NCBI RefSeq assembly: GCF_014836405.1
Contig: NZ_JACSQU010000001.1
Coordinates: 992,001-1,056,000, forward strand
Reading direction: 5' to 3'
Source: Brevundimonas guildfordensis
GTDB lineage: Bacteria; Pseudomonadota; Alphaproteobacteria; Caulobacterales; Caulobacteraceae
DNA: 64,000 nt
The translations under genes were made by a program, and so were the position numbers. Below, piece by piece: positions 48,803-57,311 of this stretch. How positions within the stretch are numbered: position 1 is the stretch's first letter; every line of letters starts with the position of its first letter. The notes below the pieces were generated by a model. It saw only the letters and a program-made list of their open reading frames with translations. It made no database searches and was not told where the DNA came from.

Positions 48803-48817
48803 TGCATATCTGCATAT
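48803..48817 (+). promoter_or_regulatory. Direct repeat overlapping the LysR start codon
   Basis: TGCATAT-C-TGCATAT, two 7-base copies at 8-base period, overlaps the first two bases of the ATG at 48816. It may be a binding site for autoregulation. The gene has no well-placed Shine-Dalgarno: the closest, AGGTGATG, is 16 bases away. Leaderless or weak translation is possible. Confidence 0.4.
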
Positions 48818-49733
48818 GTTCGACTGGGATGATCTGAGGGTGTTTCTGGCCGCCGCCCGCGCCGGCTCATTGGCCACGGCAGCGCAGCGGCTGGGCGTGG
48901 ATGCGGCCACGGTGGGACGGCGCGTCGCGCGGCTGGAGACGGCGCTGAAGTCGACGCTGCTTGTGCGCTCGGCGGCCGGGCTTCAACTGACGGCGACGGG
49001 CGCCCAACTGCTGGAGCGAGCGCTGGACGCCGAAAGCGCGATGGAGGCCGCCGGGCGCGTCACCCAGCCCGACCTGATCGCGGGCGCCGTGCGGATCAGC
49101 GCCTCGGAGGGCTTTGGCGGCGCGGTGCTGGCCCCCGCCCTGCCCGGCCTGCTGGCGGCGCATCCGGGGCTCAACGTCGAACTGGCGGCTAGCTCCGGCT
49201 TCCTGTCGCCCAGCCGCCGCGAGGTGGACATGGCCATCACCCTCAGCCCCGCCGACAGCCCGCGTCTGATCGTCGAGCCGCTGACGACATACCAGCTCGC
49301 GCTCTACGCCTCGGCCGAGCATATGCAGCGGCACGGCGTGCCGGAAAGCATCGACGACCTGAACCGCTTCGACATGGTCGGCTATGTCGACGACCTGATC
49401 TATGCGCCCGAACTGCGCTATCTCGAGGAGATCCGGCCGAACCTGCGGCCGCGCCTGGCGTCCTCGTCCATCCGCGCCCAGCGGGACATGGTGGCGGCGG
49501 GCGGCGGCATCGGCGTGCTGCCCTGCTTCATGGCCGAAGGGCTGACCCGCGTCCTGGCCGATCAGGTGCAGATCGAGCGGCGCTTCTGGCTCAGCACTCA
49601 CCGCGAGGTTCATGGGTCCGCGCGACTGAAAACCGTCCGGCGCTGGATCAAGGCCCTGTGTCGGGACGAGGCGCCTCGCTTGACGCCTCTGCCAAGCTTA
49701 TCGGAAGAGGAATTCAACCTTTCCGCGAGGTGA
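48816..49733 (+). CDS. LysR-family transcriptional regulator
   Basis: A 305-residue regulator. It has an N-terminal winged helix (MFDWDDLRVFLAAARAGSLATAAQRLGVDAATVGRRVARLE, residues 1-60) and a LysR substrate domain (about 90-290: GAVRISASEGFGGAVLAPALPGLLAAHPGL, then VAAGGGIGVLPCFMAEG). The effector is unknown. Its divergent position to mmsA makes mmsA the most likely target, with autoregulation at the repeat over its start codon. The sequence WDDLRVFLA is the usual start of this LysR branch, so the ATG is well supported in spite of the poor ribosome binding site. Confidence 0.92.
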   Translation: MFDWDDLRVFLAAARAGSLATAAQRLGVDAATVGRRVARLETALKSTLLVRSAAGLQLTATGAQLLERALDAESAMEAAGRVTQPDLIAGAVRISASEGFGGAVLAPALPGLLAAHPGLNVELAASSGFLSPSRREVDMAITLSPADSPRLIVEPLTTYQLALYASAEHMQRHGVPESIDDLNRFDMVGYVDDLIYAPELRYLEEIRPNLRPRLASSSIRAQRDMVAAGGGIGVLPCFMAEGLTRVLADQVQIERRFWLSTHREVHGSARLKTVRRWIKALCRDEAPRLTPLPSLSEEEFNLSAR

Positions 49734-49812
49734 CCATATTTTACATTTACCGGCACCCCTAAACTGCCGCTTCCACCGTTATGCTTCACCTATTCCTGGA
49801 GCGTGAAGACTT

Positions 49813-50523
49813 ATGAAAATCGCGGTGTTGGATGACGATCCGGTCCAGTTGGAGTTTATCTCCGACGTGGTCGAGGACGCCGGTTATCGCGCCACTCTTT
49901 TTTCGCGCGGCCAAGCGTTGATCTCGGCGCTGCGCAAAGACACTTTCGACATGATCATTGTCGACTGGAACCTGCCGGACCGGTCGGGCCTGGAAATCCT
50001 GACCTGGGCACGAACCAATCTGAAGCCGGCGCCGCCGATGCTGCTCGTCACCAGCCGCGCCGAGGACGAAGACGTCGTCGCGGGGCTGGACGCCGGAGCG
50101 GACGATTATCTGCCTAAACCTCTGTCCAAGCCGGTGCTGGCCGCCCGCATCAACGCCCTGATCCGCCGCGCCTACGCCCAGCCGGTCACCCCGGGCATAG
50201 AGACCTACGACGACATCGCCTTCCACGAAGCCGCTGGCAGCGTCGCCCGGAGCGGCGAGACGATCGCCCTGACGGCCAAGGAGTACGCCTTGGCCCTGCT
50301 GCTGTTCCGCAATCTGCACCGGGCGTTGTCGCGGACCTACATCCTGGAGACGGTCTGGGGCAACGAGCCCAATCTGAACAGCCGCTCGCTGGACATGCAC
50401 GTCTCGCGAGTGCGCAACAAGCTGGAACTGCGGCCAGAGCAAGGCTTCCGCCTCACACCCATTTACAGCTACGGTTACCGTCTTGAGCGCGTCGCGGGGG
50501 CTGAAGCCGCCGTCGACGCCTGA
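49813..50523 (+). CDS. OmpR-family response regulator
   Basis: A 236-residue DNA-binding regulator. The receiver (residues 1-120) has the acidic pocket DDD at 7-9, the phospho-Asp at 51 (IIVDWNLPDRSG), Thr/Ser in LLVTSR and Lys in LPKPL. The C-terminal winged helix (about 135-230) contains IALTAKEYALALLLFRNLHRALSRTYILETVWG and RSLDMHVSRVRNKLEL. It lies 9 bases upstream of the LysM/FecR gene and is in the same operon as a CHASE2 kinase, its likely partner. The start has AGGA-like TGGAGCG upstream. Confidence 0.95.
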   Translation: MKIAVLDDDPVQLEFISDVVEDAGYRATLFSRGQALISALRKDTFDMIIVDWNLPDRSGLEILTWARTNLKPAPPMLLVTSRAEDEDVVAGLDAGADDYLPKPLSKPVLAARINALIRRAYAQPVTPGIETYDDIAFHEAAGSVARSGETIALTAKEYALALLLFRNLHRALSRTYILETVWGNEPNLNSRSLDMHVSRVRNKLELRPEQGFRLTPIYSYGYRLERVAGAEAAVDA

Positions 50524-50532
50524 GGTCCGCGG

Positions 50533-51882
50533 ATGAGGCGAGGCATGAAGTCCAACTGGTCCTGTGTTCTGGCGGCTGCGGTTCTCCTGTCGGCCTCGCC
50601 GGCGCTTGGGCAATCGACCGCGCCTTCGCGCCCGACCGAGACTCTCGACTACGTGGTGCGCCGAGGCGACACCCTGTTCGACCTGGCCACCGCCTATATG
50701 AACAGGCCGCTGGATTATCGTCGGGTCCAACGCGAGAACCGCGTCGTCAACCCGCGCCGCCTGGCCATCGGCCGCACCCTGGCGCTTCCCGTGGATCTGC
50801 TGCGCGCCGATCCAGATCAGGCGCGCATCGCCGGCTTTCGCGGCGCCGTGACCTTGCATCAGGATGGCGTCGCAGCCGCGCCCACAGCCGGTCAGATTGT
50901 TCGCGAATCCGCCGTCCTGAGCACTGGCCCCAACGCATTCGTCCGCTTGGCGCTATCGGACGGCAGCCATGTGGTGGTGCCATCCAATAGCCGCGTACGT
51001 GTCAGCCGCCTGCGCCGCTACGCCATCAACGGCGCCGTAGACCACGCCCTGACGGTCGAGGCAGGCCGCGCGGAATCGAAGGTCACGCCCCGGACTCGCC
51101 CCGGCGGTTTCGCCATTCGTACGCCAGTCTCGGTGTCGGCCGTGCGCGGCACCGACTTCCGCGTCTCGTTCGACGAGGCGAGCGCGCGCTCCGCCACAGA
51201 AGTCTTGGAAGGCGCCGTCGTGGTGGCCGCCGGCGAGGCTGGAACCCTCGCTGCAGCCGATCAGGGCGTCAGCGTTGCGGTCGGCGCCGTCCTCCTGCTG
51301 CCCCTGCTGCCCGCCCCTGCCCTCGCCCGCCCTGACGCGCCTCAGACGCGGGCCCAGGTCGTGTTTGAGGTCGAGCCCCTGGCTGGCGCTGAGCGCTATC
51401 GCGGCCGCGTCGCTCAGGACGCCGGCATGGTCGAATCCTTCGCCGAGGCCGACAGCGCGCCCGGCGGCCCCCTGATGTTCGGAGAGATGGAAGAAGGCGC
51501 CTATTTCCTGCGCCTGACCGCCCTGTCGCCCGAAGGGCTGGAGGGGAAGGCCACAACCTATAGCTTCATTCGCGCGCGCAACGGCGTCGGCGGCCTGGCT
51601 TCGGCTATGGAACGACGGGAGCGCAGGCGGTTCTATCGCTTCCGTTGGGAGGCCGAGGGCGTAGGCCAGGCCGCCTTCCGCTTTCAGCTGTGGGGCGAAG
51701 CTGAAGACGGCGGCGTCGACGGCCCCATGCTGATCGACCAACCCGGCCTGACCGACGAGGCCTTCACGCTGAGCGACCTGCCGCCCGGCGTCTACAACTG
51801 GCGGGTGCAGAGCGCGCGCCATCGCTTCGGCCGCCTGCTCGAGGCCTGGTCCGAGCCTCAGCAACTGCGCATCGGGCGCTAG
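50533..51882 (+). CDS. Exported LysM-FecR domain protein
   Basis: A 449-residue periplasmic protein with a signal peptide (ending ASPALGQ). A LysM domain at about residues 38-88 (YVVRRGDTLFDLATAYMNRPLDYRRVQREN, LAIGRTLALP) can bind peptidoglycan. A FecR domain follows (about 95-240: VVVPSNSRVRVSRL, FAIRTPVSVSAVRGTDFRVSF). The C-terminal half (about 280-449) is beta-rich, with YSFIRARNGV and VYNWRVQSA. Two starts 12 bases apart (50533 and 50545) both have a Shine-Dalgarno. It is sandwiched between the response regulator and CHASE2 kinase, so it likely senses or tunes the wall signal for that pair. Confidence 0.9.
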   Translation: MRRGMKSNWSCVLAAAVLLSASPALGQSTAPSRPTETLDYVVRRGDTLFDLATAYMNRPLDYRRVQRENRVVNPRRLAIGRTLALPVDLLRADPDQARIAGFRGAVTLHQDGVAAAPTAGQIVRESAVLSTGPNAFVRLALSDGSHVVVPSNSRVRVSRLRRYAINGAVDHALTVEAGRAESKVTPRTRPGGFAIRTPVSVSAVRGTDFRVSFDEASARSATEVLEGAVVVAAGEAGTLAAADQGVSVAVGAVLLLPLLPAPALARPDAPQTRAQVVFEVEPLAGAERYRGRVAQDAGMVESFAEADSAPGGPLMFGEMEEGAYFLRLTALSPEGLEGKATTYSFIRARNGVGGLASAMERRERRRFYRFRWEAEGVGQAAFRFQLWGEAEDGGVDGPMLIDQPGLTDEAFTLSDLPPGVYNWRVQSARHRFGRLLEAWSEPQQLRIGR

Positions 51883-51884
51883 AC

Positions 51885-54179
51885 TTGGCTGCGCCTGCCG
51901 CGCCGACTGGCGGTTGGAAAGGCTGGTTCGGCGCCAGGCTCTCAGGCCGTCGCGTTTTGATCGAATGGGCCGTTGTCGCGGCGTCGTCAGCCCTCCTGGT
52001 CGCCTGGCTGGCGCTGTCACCTGTGGCCGACGGCGCCGACCATCTGGCTTATGACGCCCTGATGCGGGCCCAGGCCGGACCGGCCGACGACGCCATCGTC
52101 ATCATCGCCATCGACGACCGCAGCCTGGAAGCTTTGGGCCAGTGGCCCTGGCCGCGCGATCTCCATGCGAGACTGATCGACCGCCTGACCCAGGCCAGCG
52201 CCGGGCCGGTGGCCTATGACGTCCTCTTCACCGAACCCTCAGCCCAGGATGACGGCTTGGCTGGCGCCCTGAGCCGTAACGGCAAGGTCAGCCTGCCGGT
52301 TGTGGTGGACGCCCCGGGCCTGAACGGCGCCGCCTTTCGCGAAGACGCCCCCGCGCCTGTTCTCGCCGAGGCGGCGGCGGGGACGGGTCACGTCAATCTG
52401 ACCGTCGATAATGACGGCGCCGTGCGACGCCTGCCGCTCTATCTACAGTCAGGCGATCGGACCTGGCCTCATCTGATCCTGCCTCTCGCCGCAACCCGGC
52501 GCGCTGTCCCGGTGCCGCCGGCGCCGCGTACCGATGACACGTTATATGCCGGATCGTCGGAAGCCGTCGTCTACCGTGGCCCGCCCGGAGCTTTCCGCAC
52601 GCTGTCCTTCATAGACGTGCTGAACGGCGAAACGCCCGCTGGCTTCCTCAAGGACAGGCTGACGCTGGTGGGAGCCACGGCGCCCGGCCTGGGAGACCGA
52701 TACGCTACGCCTGCCACCCCGCATGGCGAGCTGCGCCCTGGGGTCGAGGTACAGGCCGCCCTGCTGCAGACGCTGCTTGATGGCGGCGGGCCGCGAAGCC
52801 TGTCCCCTGGCTGGGTGCTGGCTTTATCGCTGCTGCCGCTCAGCTTGCTGATCGCGGGCTTCCTCGTTCTCCGCCCCGCCGCGAACATGGCCCTGGGCGC
52901 GGGCCTGATCGCACTGACCTTGTTCGCCTCGGCGTTCGCCTTCCTTGCGGGCGACCTGTGGTTCCCGCCCTCGGCGGCGGTGGCGGGTCTGGTTCTGGCC
53001 TATCCGTTGTGGAGCTGGCGCCGTCTGGCCGCCGCCTCAGCCTATATGCAGAGCGAGGTCGAGGCCTTCGAGCGCGACGGCGTGGGCCTGACCGGCCCGG
53101 CCCGAGGGGGCGACGTGGTCGCCCGTCAGGTTGACGCCTTGCGCGCCGCCGTGCGCCAGGTCCGCGACCTGGAGCGCTTCATCTCGGACGCCCTGCGCAG
53201 CCTGCCCGACGCCACGGTGGTGGCCGATCCTCACGCCCGCATCATCCTGTCCAATGACCGGGCCGAGGCTCTGTTTGGCGGCCGGTTGCAGACGGACGCC
53301 GATCTGCCCCTGTTGTTTCAGTCGCTGGGAGAGCCGGCCTGGCGCCGCTTCCTCGACCCTGACGGCGACCCCGGCGAGATCACGACCCCCGACGGCCGCA
53401 TCCTGAAGGCGGCCGCTTCGGTTCTGACGGACGCTGAGGGGGAGCCGGTCGGCCACATCGTCCGCTTCGCCGACATGACCCGTTTCCGCGCCGCCGAGCG
53501 CCAGCGAACCGAGGCCCTGCAACTGCTCAGTCACGACATGCGTGCGCCTCAGGTGTCGATCCTCACCCTGCTGGACGGCCCCGCGCCGGGTCTAGATCCG
53601 GCCACGGAGCGCCGTATTGCAGACTACGCCCGCCAGACCCTGGACCTCGCCGAAGGCTACGTTCAGCTGGCCCGCGCCGAGAGCCAGCCCTATCGCTCAG
53701 AGCTCCTGGACCTGGGTCAGGTCGCGATGGACGCCGCCGACATCCTGTGGCCCCAGGCGTCGAAGAAGGGCGTGCGCATCCTGACGCCCGATAGCGAAGA
53801 CGAATACCTGGTTCAGGGCGATCCCGCCCTGCTGCGCCGCCTGACCACCAATCTGTTGGACAACGCCCTGAAATACGGCCCCAAGGACGGCGCCATTCGG
53901 GTCAGCCTGAGCGGCGCTGAAGAAAACGGCCGCCCGGTCTGCGTCCTCAGCGTTATCGATCAGGGGCCCGGTCTGTCCGAAGACGCCGCCCGGCGCCTGT
54001 TCCAGGCCTTCGGTCACGGCGGCGCCGACCACAGGGGCGCGGGCCTCGGCCTCGCCTTTGTCCGAACGGTCGCCGAACGTCACGGCGGAACCATCCGTCA
54101 CCAGGCCGGATCGCCGGGCGCGACATTCATCTTGACCTTACCGCGGGTGATGGACGCAGAGGACAGTCCGGTCAGCTAG
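51885..54179 (+). CDS. CHASE2 sensor histidine kinase
   Basis: A 764-residue membrane kinase starting at a TTG 2 bases after the previous stop; no ATG or GTG is nearby in frame. One N-terminal helix (about 26-46) precedes a CHASE2 extracellular domain (about 60-300: IVIIAIDDRSLEALGQWPWPRD, YDVLFTEPSAQDDGLA, LVGATAPGLGDRYATP). Three helices follow (about 305-390), then a PAS-like domain (about 425-520). HisKA has the phospho-acceptor His near 550 (LLSHDMRAPQ), and the ATPase core shows NLLDNALKYG, DQGPGL and GAGLGLAFV. Partner of the upstream response regulator. Its stop overlaps a convergent lipoprotein gene by 4 bases. Confidence 0.92.
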   Translation: MAAPAAPTGGWKGWFGARLSGRRVLIEWAVVAASSALLVAWLALSPVADGADHLAYDALMRAQAGPADDAIVIIAIDDRSLEALGQWPWPRDLHARLIDRLTQASAGPVAYDVLFTEPSAQDDGLAGALSRNGKVSLPVVVDAPGLNGAAFREDAPAPVLAEAAAGTGHVNLTVDNDGAVRRLPLYLQSGDRTWPHLILPLAATRRAVPVPPAPRTDDTLYAGSSEAVVYRGPPGAFRTLSFIDVLNGETPAGFLKDRLTLVGATAPGLGDRYATPATPHGELRPGVEVQAALLQTLLDGGGPRSLSPGWVLALSLLPLSLLIAGFLVLRPAANMALGAGLIALTLFASAFAFLAGDLWFPPSAAVAGLVLAYPLWSWRRLAAASAYMQSEVEAFERDGVGLTGPARGGDVVARQVDALRAAVRQVRDLERFISDALRSLPDATVVADPHARIILSNDRAEALFGGRLQTDADLPLLFQSLGEPAWRRFLDPDGDPGEITTPDGRILKAAASVLTDAEGEPVGHIVRFADMTRFRAAERQRTEALQLLSHDMRAPQVSILTLLDGPAPGLDPATERRIADYARQTLDLAEGYVQLARAESQPYRSELLDLGQVAMDAADILWPQASKKGVRILTPDSEDEYLVQGDPALLRRLTTNLLDNALKYGPKDGAIRVSLSGAEENGRPVCVLSVIDQGPGLSEDAARRLFQAFGHGGADHRGAGLGLAFVRTVAERHGGTIRHQAGSPGATFILTLPRVMDAEDSPVS

Positions 54180-54679
54180 TCGACAGCGCCCAGTTGGGAC
54201 ACAGCCGCATCCGCCAGCAGGCCCGGCGCTGCATCGGCCTGACCTGGCCCCAAGACCGAAGTCGCCGACACGCGATAGGCCCCAGCCTCATCACCCGGCC
54301 CTGTCAGGATCACGCTCAACGTATGGACCTGACGGCGGCGGCTCCAGAAGTGCGGCAGGCGCGGCGCCTCGGTCCATTCGCCGTCTCGCGCATCGACATC
54401 GGTGAAGACGCCGGTCTTCTGAGGCCGCACGGCGTAGGCCGTCTCGACCCGCCAAGCGGTCTTCTCATCGACCTCTCGCCATCCTCGCGCGGCCAGCGCC
54501 TGTCGCACCGCGTCGGCCGCCGCGCGGTCGGTCCCGGTCGGAGCGTCTCCCTCGAACAGGCGATAGGCCGTCACAGCATCGGGCACGGCGGCCGATAGTC
54601 GGGTCTCGATACGAGGCGGCGAGGCGCATCCCGCCAGGACCGCCACACTGATCAAAGGAAGAGCCAGACGTGAGAACAT
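54176..54679 (-). CDS. Small lipoprotein downstream of the type II secretion operon
   Basis: A 167-residue protein with a signal sequence and lipobox (LAGC, Cys at about residue 18; MFSRLALPLISVAVLAGCASPP). The mature part (DAVTAYRLFEGDAPTGTDRAA, RQALAARGWREV, THTLSVILTG-like region) resembles DUF4136-type lipoproteins, but I am not certain of the family. The start is ATG 54679; a longer frame upstream overlaps gspM and is unlikely. It lies 67 bases after gspM on the same strand, so it may be the last gene of the gsp operon or a separate unit. Confidence 0.65.
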   Translation of the reverse strand: MFSRLALPLISVAVLAGCASPPRIETRLSAAVPDAVTAYRLFEGDAPTGTDRAAADAVRQALAARGWREVDEKTAWRVETAYAVRPQKTGVFTDVDARDGEWTEAPRLPHFWSRRRQVHTLSVILTGPGDEAGAYRVSATSVLGPGQADAAPGLLADAAVSQLGAVD

Positions 54680-54746
54680 GATCGCGATACCTGCCCCGCC
54701 CGGACGCCCAAGTCCACAGCCGACGACGGGCCGAGATGAAAACCCT

Positions 54747-55214
54747 CTAGACGCCGGACGCGAGCGCCCCGCTGACGCCCAGCGTCCCGTCGGCGTTTTC
54801 GACAACGCCCAGTTCTTCGATCCGCGCCCCGCCTGCCTCTAGCGCCGCCAGCCAGCCGAAGGCCTGGGCCGTTGTGACACGCTCCAGTCGGAAGCCGAGC
54901 CGCCCGCCCTCCGACATCCCCAGGGTCGGCTGCACGCCCGCCGCCGAGGCCGTCGTTGCAACCAACGCCTGCAGGTCAACCGCCTCGGTCGGTCGCGCTC
55001 CGCGCTGCGCCGCCGCCGTCTGAACTTGAAGCAACTGACGCTCGGCCGCGACGCGGGCGCGGACCTGATCCGCCTTCCAGCCGTCCAGCGGCCGCACCAC
55101 GGCTAACCAGACCACGACGCCCAGCACCAGCGCGCCCATAGCCGCCAGCATTCGCCGCTCGCGCACGGATCTGCCGTCCCACCAGGCGACGCCGGAGTCC
55201 CACTGAGCCTTCAT
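54747..55214 (-). CDS. gspM: Type II secretion system protein M
   Basis: A 155-residue inner-membrane protein of the secretion platform. A short cytoplasmic start (WWDGRSVRERRML) is followed by one transmembrane helix (about 25-45: MLAAMGALVLGVVVWLAVV). A periplasmic ferredoxin-like domain ends the protein (about 70-155). It interacts with GspL in known systems. Its ATG overlaps the gspL stop by 4 bases. Confidence 0.88.
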   Translation of the reverse strand: MKAQWDSGVAWWDGRSVRERRMLAAMGALVLGVVVWLAVVRPLDGWKADQVRARVAAERQLLQVQTAAAQRGARPTEAVDLQALVATTASAAGVQPTLGMSEGGRLGFRLERVTTAQAFGWLAALEAGGARIEELGVVENADGTLGVSGALASGV

Positions 55215-56314
55215 CGGACGCCTCCAATCGTAAGAGTGCTGACCATACGACCCGCCTCCTCGGCGGAGGTTTCGTCGACCACGGCCAGACCGGCCTCGGC
55301 CAGATCGGCGCGGACCGCGTCAAGGTCGCTGAATCCGGGATGGGCCAGCGTGACCCGCAGTCCTTGTCCGCCCAAGGTCGCATCGTCCAGCTCTGCGCCC
55401 GGCACTCGCTCGACCGCGGCGAAGACGGCGGCCAAGGCGCGCGCGGTTCCGCCGGCAGGCGGACCGGCGTCAAGGCGGCTAAGGGCCTCGGACGCCGGAT
55501 CATCGGCCGTCGCCAGCTCGGGATAGAGCGCCACCGCGCCCACTCTAGCGGCCGCCTCGGCCTGATCGGCCGCCGTCCGGTCGCGCAGACCTTCCGCCGC
55601 CAGCAGGATCAGGGGGGACACCAGCAGGGCCGCAGCCAGACCGGCCGCCAGCCGCCACCCCTTGGCGGACTTCACCCGTTCGCGCCGGTCGTGGGCTTGC
55701 AGCAGGTCCACCGGCGCCGCCAGCGCACCCATCGCCAGAGCCGCATCCAACGCCTCGCCCTCCAGCCAATCCAGGCTTCGTCCGGCCGCAATCGCCTCTA
55801 CGAGATCAGGCTGCACCGTCACGCCGAAGGCCGAGCCCCGCAGAGCCACATCCGCCCCCGTCCGCGCGGCGGTCAGGGCATCGGGCGCCAGCGGCGCGGG
55901 CAGGCTGAGATTGTCCGGCACGACGGCTTCGGGCCGGATGTCGAAGGTCTCCATCCAGCGCAGCCAGGCCTGCAGAAGCTTGGCCGACACCGCCGCCGTC
56001 ATGCGCGGGCCGCCGTCGGCAGGCGCCACGCCCAACGCCACGTCCAGCGCCTCGATCTCGCCCGCCGCCTGATCGCGCAGCGCCCAGCGTGCGGCGGCTC
56101 TGGCCTGCGCCATATTGCCCGGCGGCAGGTCCAGCCAGCGCGTCATGATGTCGGCGCCGGGCGCCACGGCGATGGTGCGGATTGTCGGCGGCGTATCCGC
56201 CTGATGCGGGTCCAGCTCGCCGCGCCCGACGACCCGGCCCTCGCGGTCGACCAGCAGGAAACGCGCGGGCAAGGTCGCGTTGGTCGGGATGAACAGGATG
56301 CGGGCGTGGCTCAT
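55211..56314 (-). CDS. gspL: Type II secretion system protein L
   Basis: A 367-residue platform protein that links the ATPase GspE to the inner membrane. A cytoplasmic actin-like region (about 1-225) is followed by one transmembrane helix (about 230-250: WRLAAGLAAALLVSPLILLAAEG) and a periplasmic ferredoxin-like domain. The start is ATG 56314 (MSHARILFIPT), 10 bases after the gspK stop; an upstream in-frame ATG would overlap gspK. Confidence 0.9.
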   Translation of the reverse strand: MSHARILFIPTNATLPARFLLVDREGRVVGRGELDPHQADTPPTIRTIAVAPGADIMTRWLDLPPGNMAQARAAARWALRDQAAGEIEALDVALGVAPADGGPRMTAAVSAKLLQAWLRWMETFDIRPEAVVPDNLSLPAPLAPDALTAARTGADVALRGSAFGVTVQPDLVEAIAAGRSLDWLEGEALDAALAMGALAAPVDLLQAHDRRERVKSAKGWRLAAGLAAALLVSPLILLAAEGLRDRTAADQAEAAARVGAVALYPELATADDPASEALSRLDAGPPAGGTARALAAVFAAVERVPGAELDDATLGGQGLRVTLAHPGFSDLDAVRADLAEAGLAVVDETSAEEAGRMVSTLTIGGVR

Positions 56315-56324
56315 GTCCTGGGGC

Positions 56325-57311
56325 TCATTCTTCTGGAGTCCAGCGGCGGATGACAGTGCGCGCCGCGCCATCGGGCGCGACGTGGATCAGGGCGGTGCGG
56401 ACGGCGCGGGCGTCGCCGTGCTCGATCTCGACCCTCAGGTCGAAATAACGGGTGGCCAGGGTGACCTGACCCTTGACTTCTTCATCGACGACCACGCCCG
56501 ACAAGGCGGGCTGAGCCCAGAAGGCGTCCGGGCTGCTCCAACCCGTCGCCGGGCGCGCCGCGATGGCCGCCTTGGCCGCGTTCAGCCCCACCACGCCCCG
56601 GCTGATGGCGACCAGAAGCACGGCGTCCTGCGGCTCCAGCGTATTGGGGTTCAGCGGCGACAGCCGCGCCTCCGGCAGGGCGCACAGATGGGGCCAGAGG
56701 CGGCGATAGAGCGCCTCATCCACCCCGGCCACGGCGCGCAGCTCGCTGACTTCGGCCAGCATGACCCCGCCGGTGCGATAGGGCGTCGGGCGGCTGGCGT
56801 AGGTCGAATCCTCTGCCCCCTGCGCCGAGACCTCGGCGTCGCCATCCATCCAGTCGGTCAGGGCCGCCGCGACCGCCGCCATCCGCCCGCGCGGCACGCC
56901 CAGCGCGGCTCCCAAGGCGATGAACTGCGCCGCGCCTTCGGGCCGCGCGATCAGGTCCTCGCCCTGGCCCAGAACCAGACTGTTGAGGTTGAAGCAGGAC
57001 TGGCCGTCGCGGATCACCGCCCGCCCCTCGCCGTCTGCCAGCGGCAGGGTGAAGACGCGACCGTTCCACTGCGGCTGAAGCGGCGTGCGGGCGGGATCGG
57101 CGCGAACCAGGTCGGACAGGCGGCGCCGAGCCAATGCCTCCGCCCCCGCCGCAAAGCCTTGCGCCTGCGCCTGGCTCTCGGCGTTGGTCGTGCGGCGCAC
57201 GGAAAAGCGCACGTCGTCCAGCAGCACCACGCACAGCGCCGCCATCACCGCCACCAGCAAAAGGACGGTCAACAGGGCCATGCCCTGACGGTTGCGCGCG
57301 CCCCGCGTCAT
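56325..57311 (-). CDS. gspK: Type II secretion minor pseudopilin GspK
   Basis: A 328-residue, large minor pseudopilin expected at the tip of the pseudopilus. A short prepilin leader ends in RQG, before MALLTVLLLVAVMAALCVVLL, with the GspK-typical lack of Glu at +5. The globular part has the alpha-helical insert (DWMDGDAEV, SELRAVAGVDEALYRRLWPHLCAL, LNPNTLEP). The start is ATG 57311, which overlaps the gspJ stop by 4 bases; a longer in-frame opening inside gspJ is a shadow. Confidence 0.9.
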   Translation of the reverse strand: MTRGARNRQGMALLTVLLLVAVMAALCVVLLDDVRFSVRRTTNAESQAQAQGFAAGAEALARRRLSDLVRADPARTPLQPQWNGRVFTLPLADGEGRAVIRDGQSCFNLNSLVLGQGEDLIARPEGAAQFIALGAALGVPRGRMAAVAAALTDWMDGDAEVSAQGAEDSTYASRPTPYRTGGVMLAEVSELRAVAGVDEALYRRLWPHLCALPEARLSPLNPNTLEPQDAVLLVAISRGVVGLNAAKAAIAARPATGWSSPDAFWAQPALSGVVVDEEVKGQVTLATRYFDLRVEIEHGDARAVRTALIHVAPDGAARTVIRRWTPEE

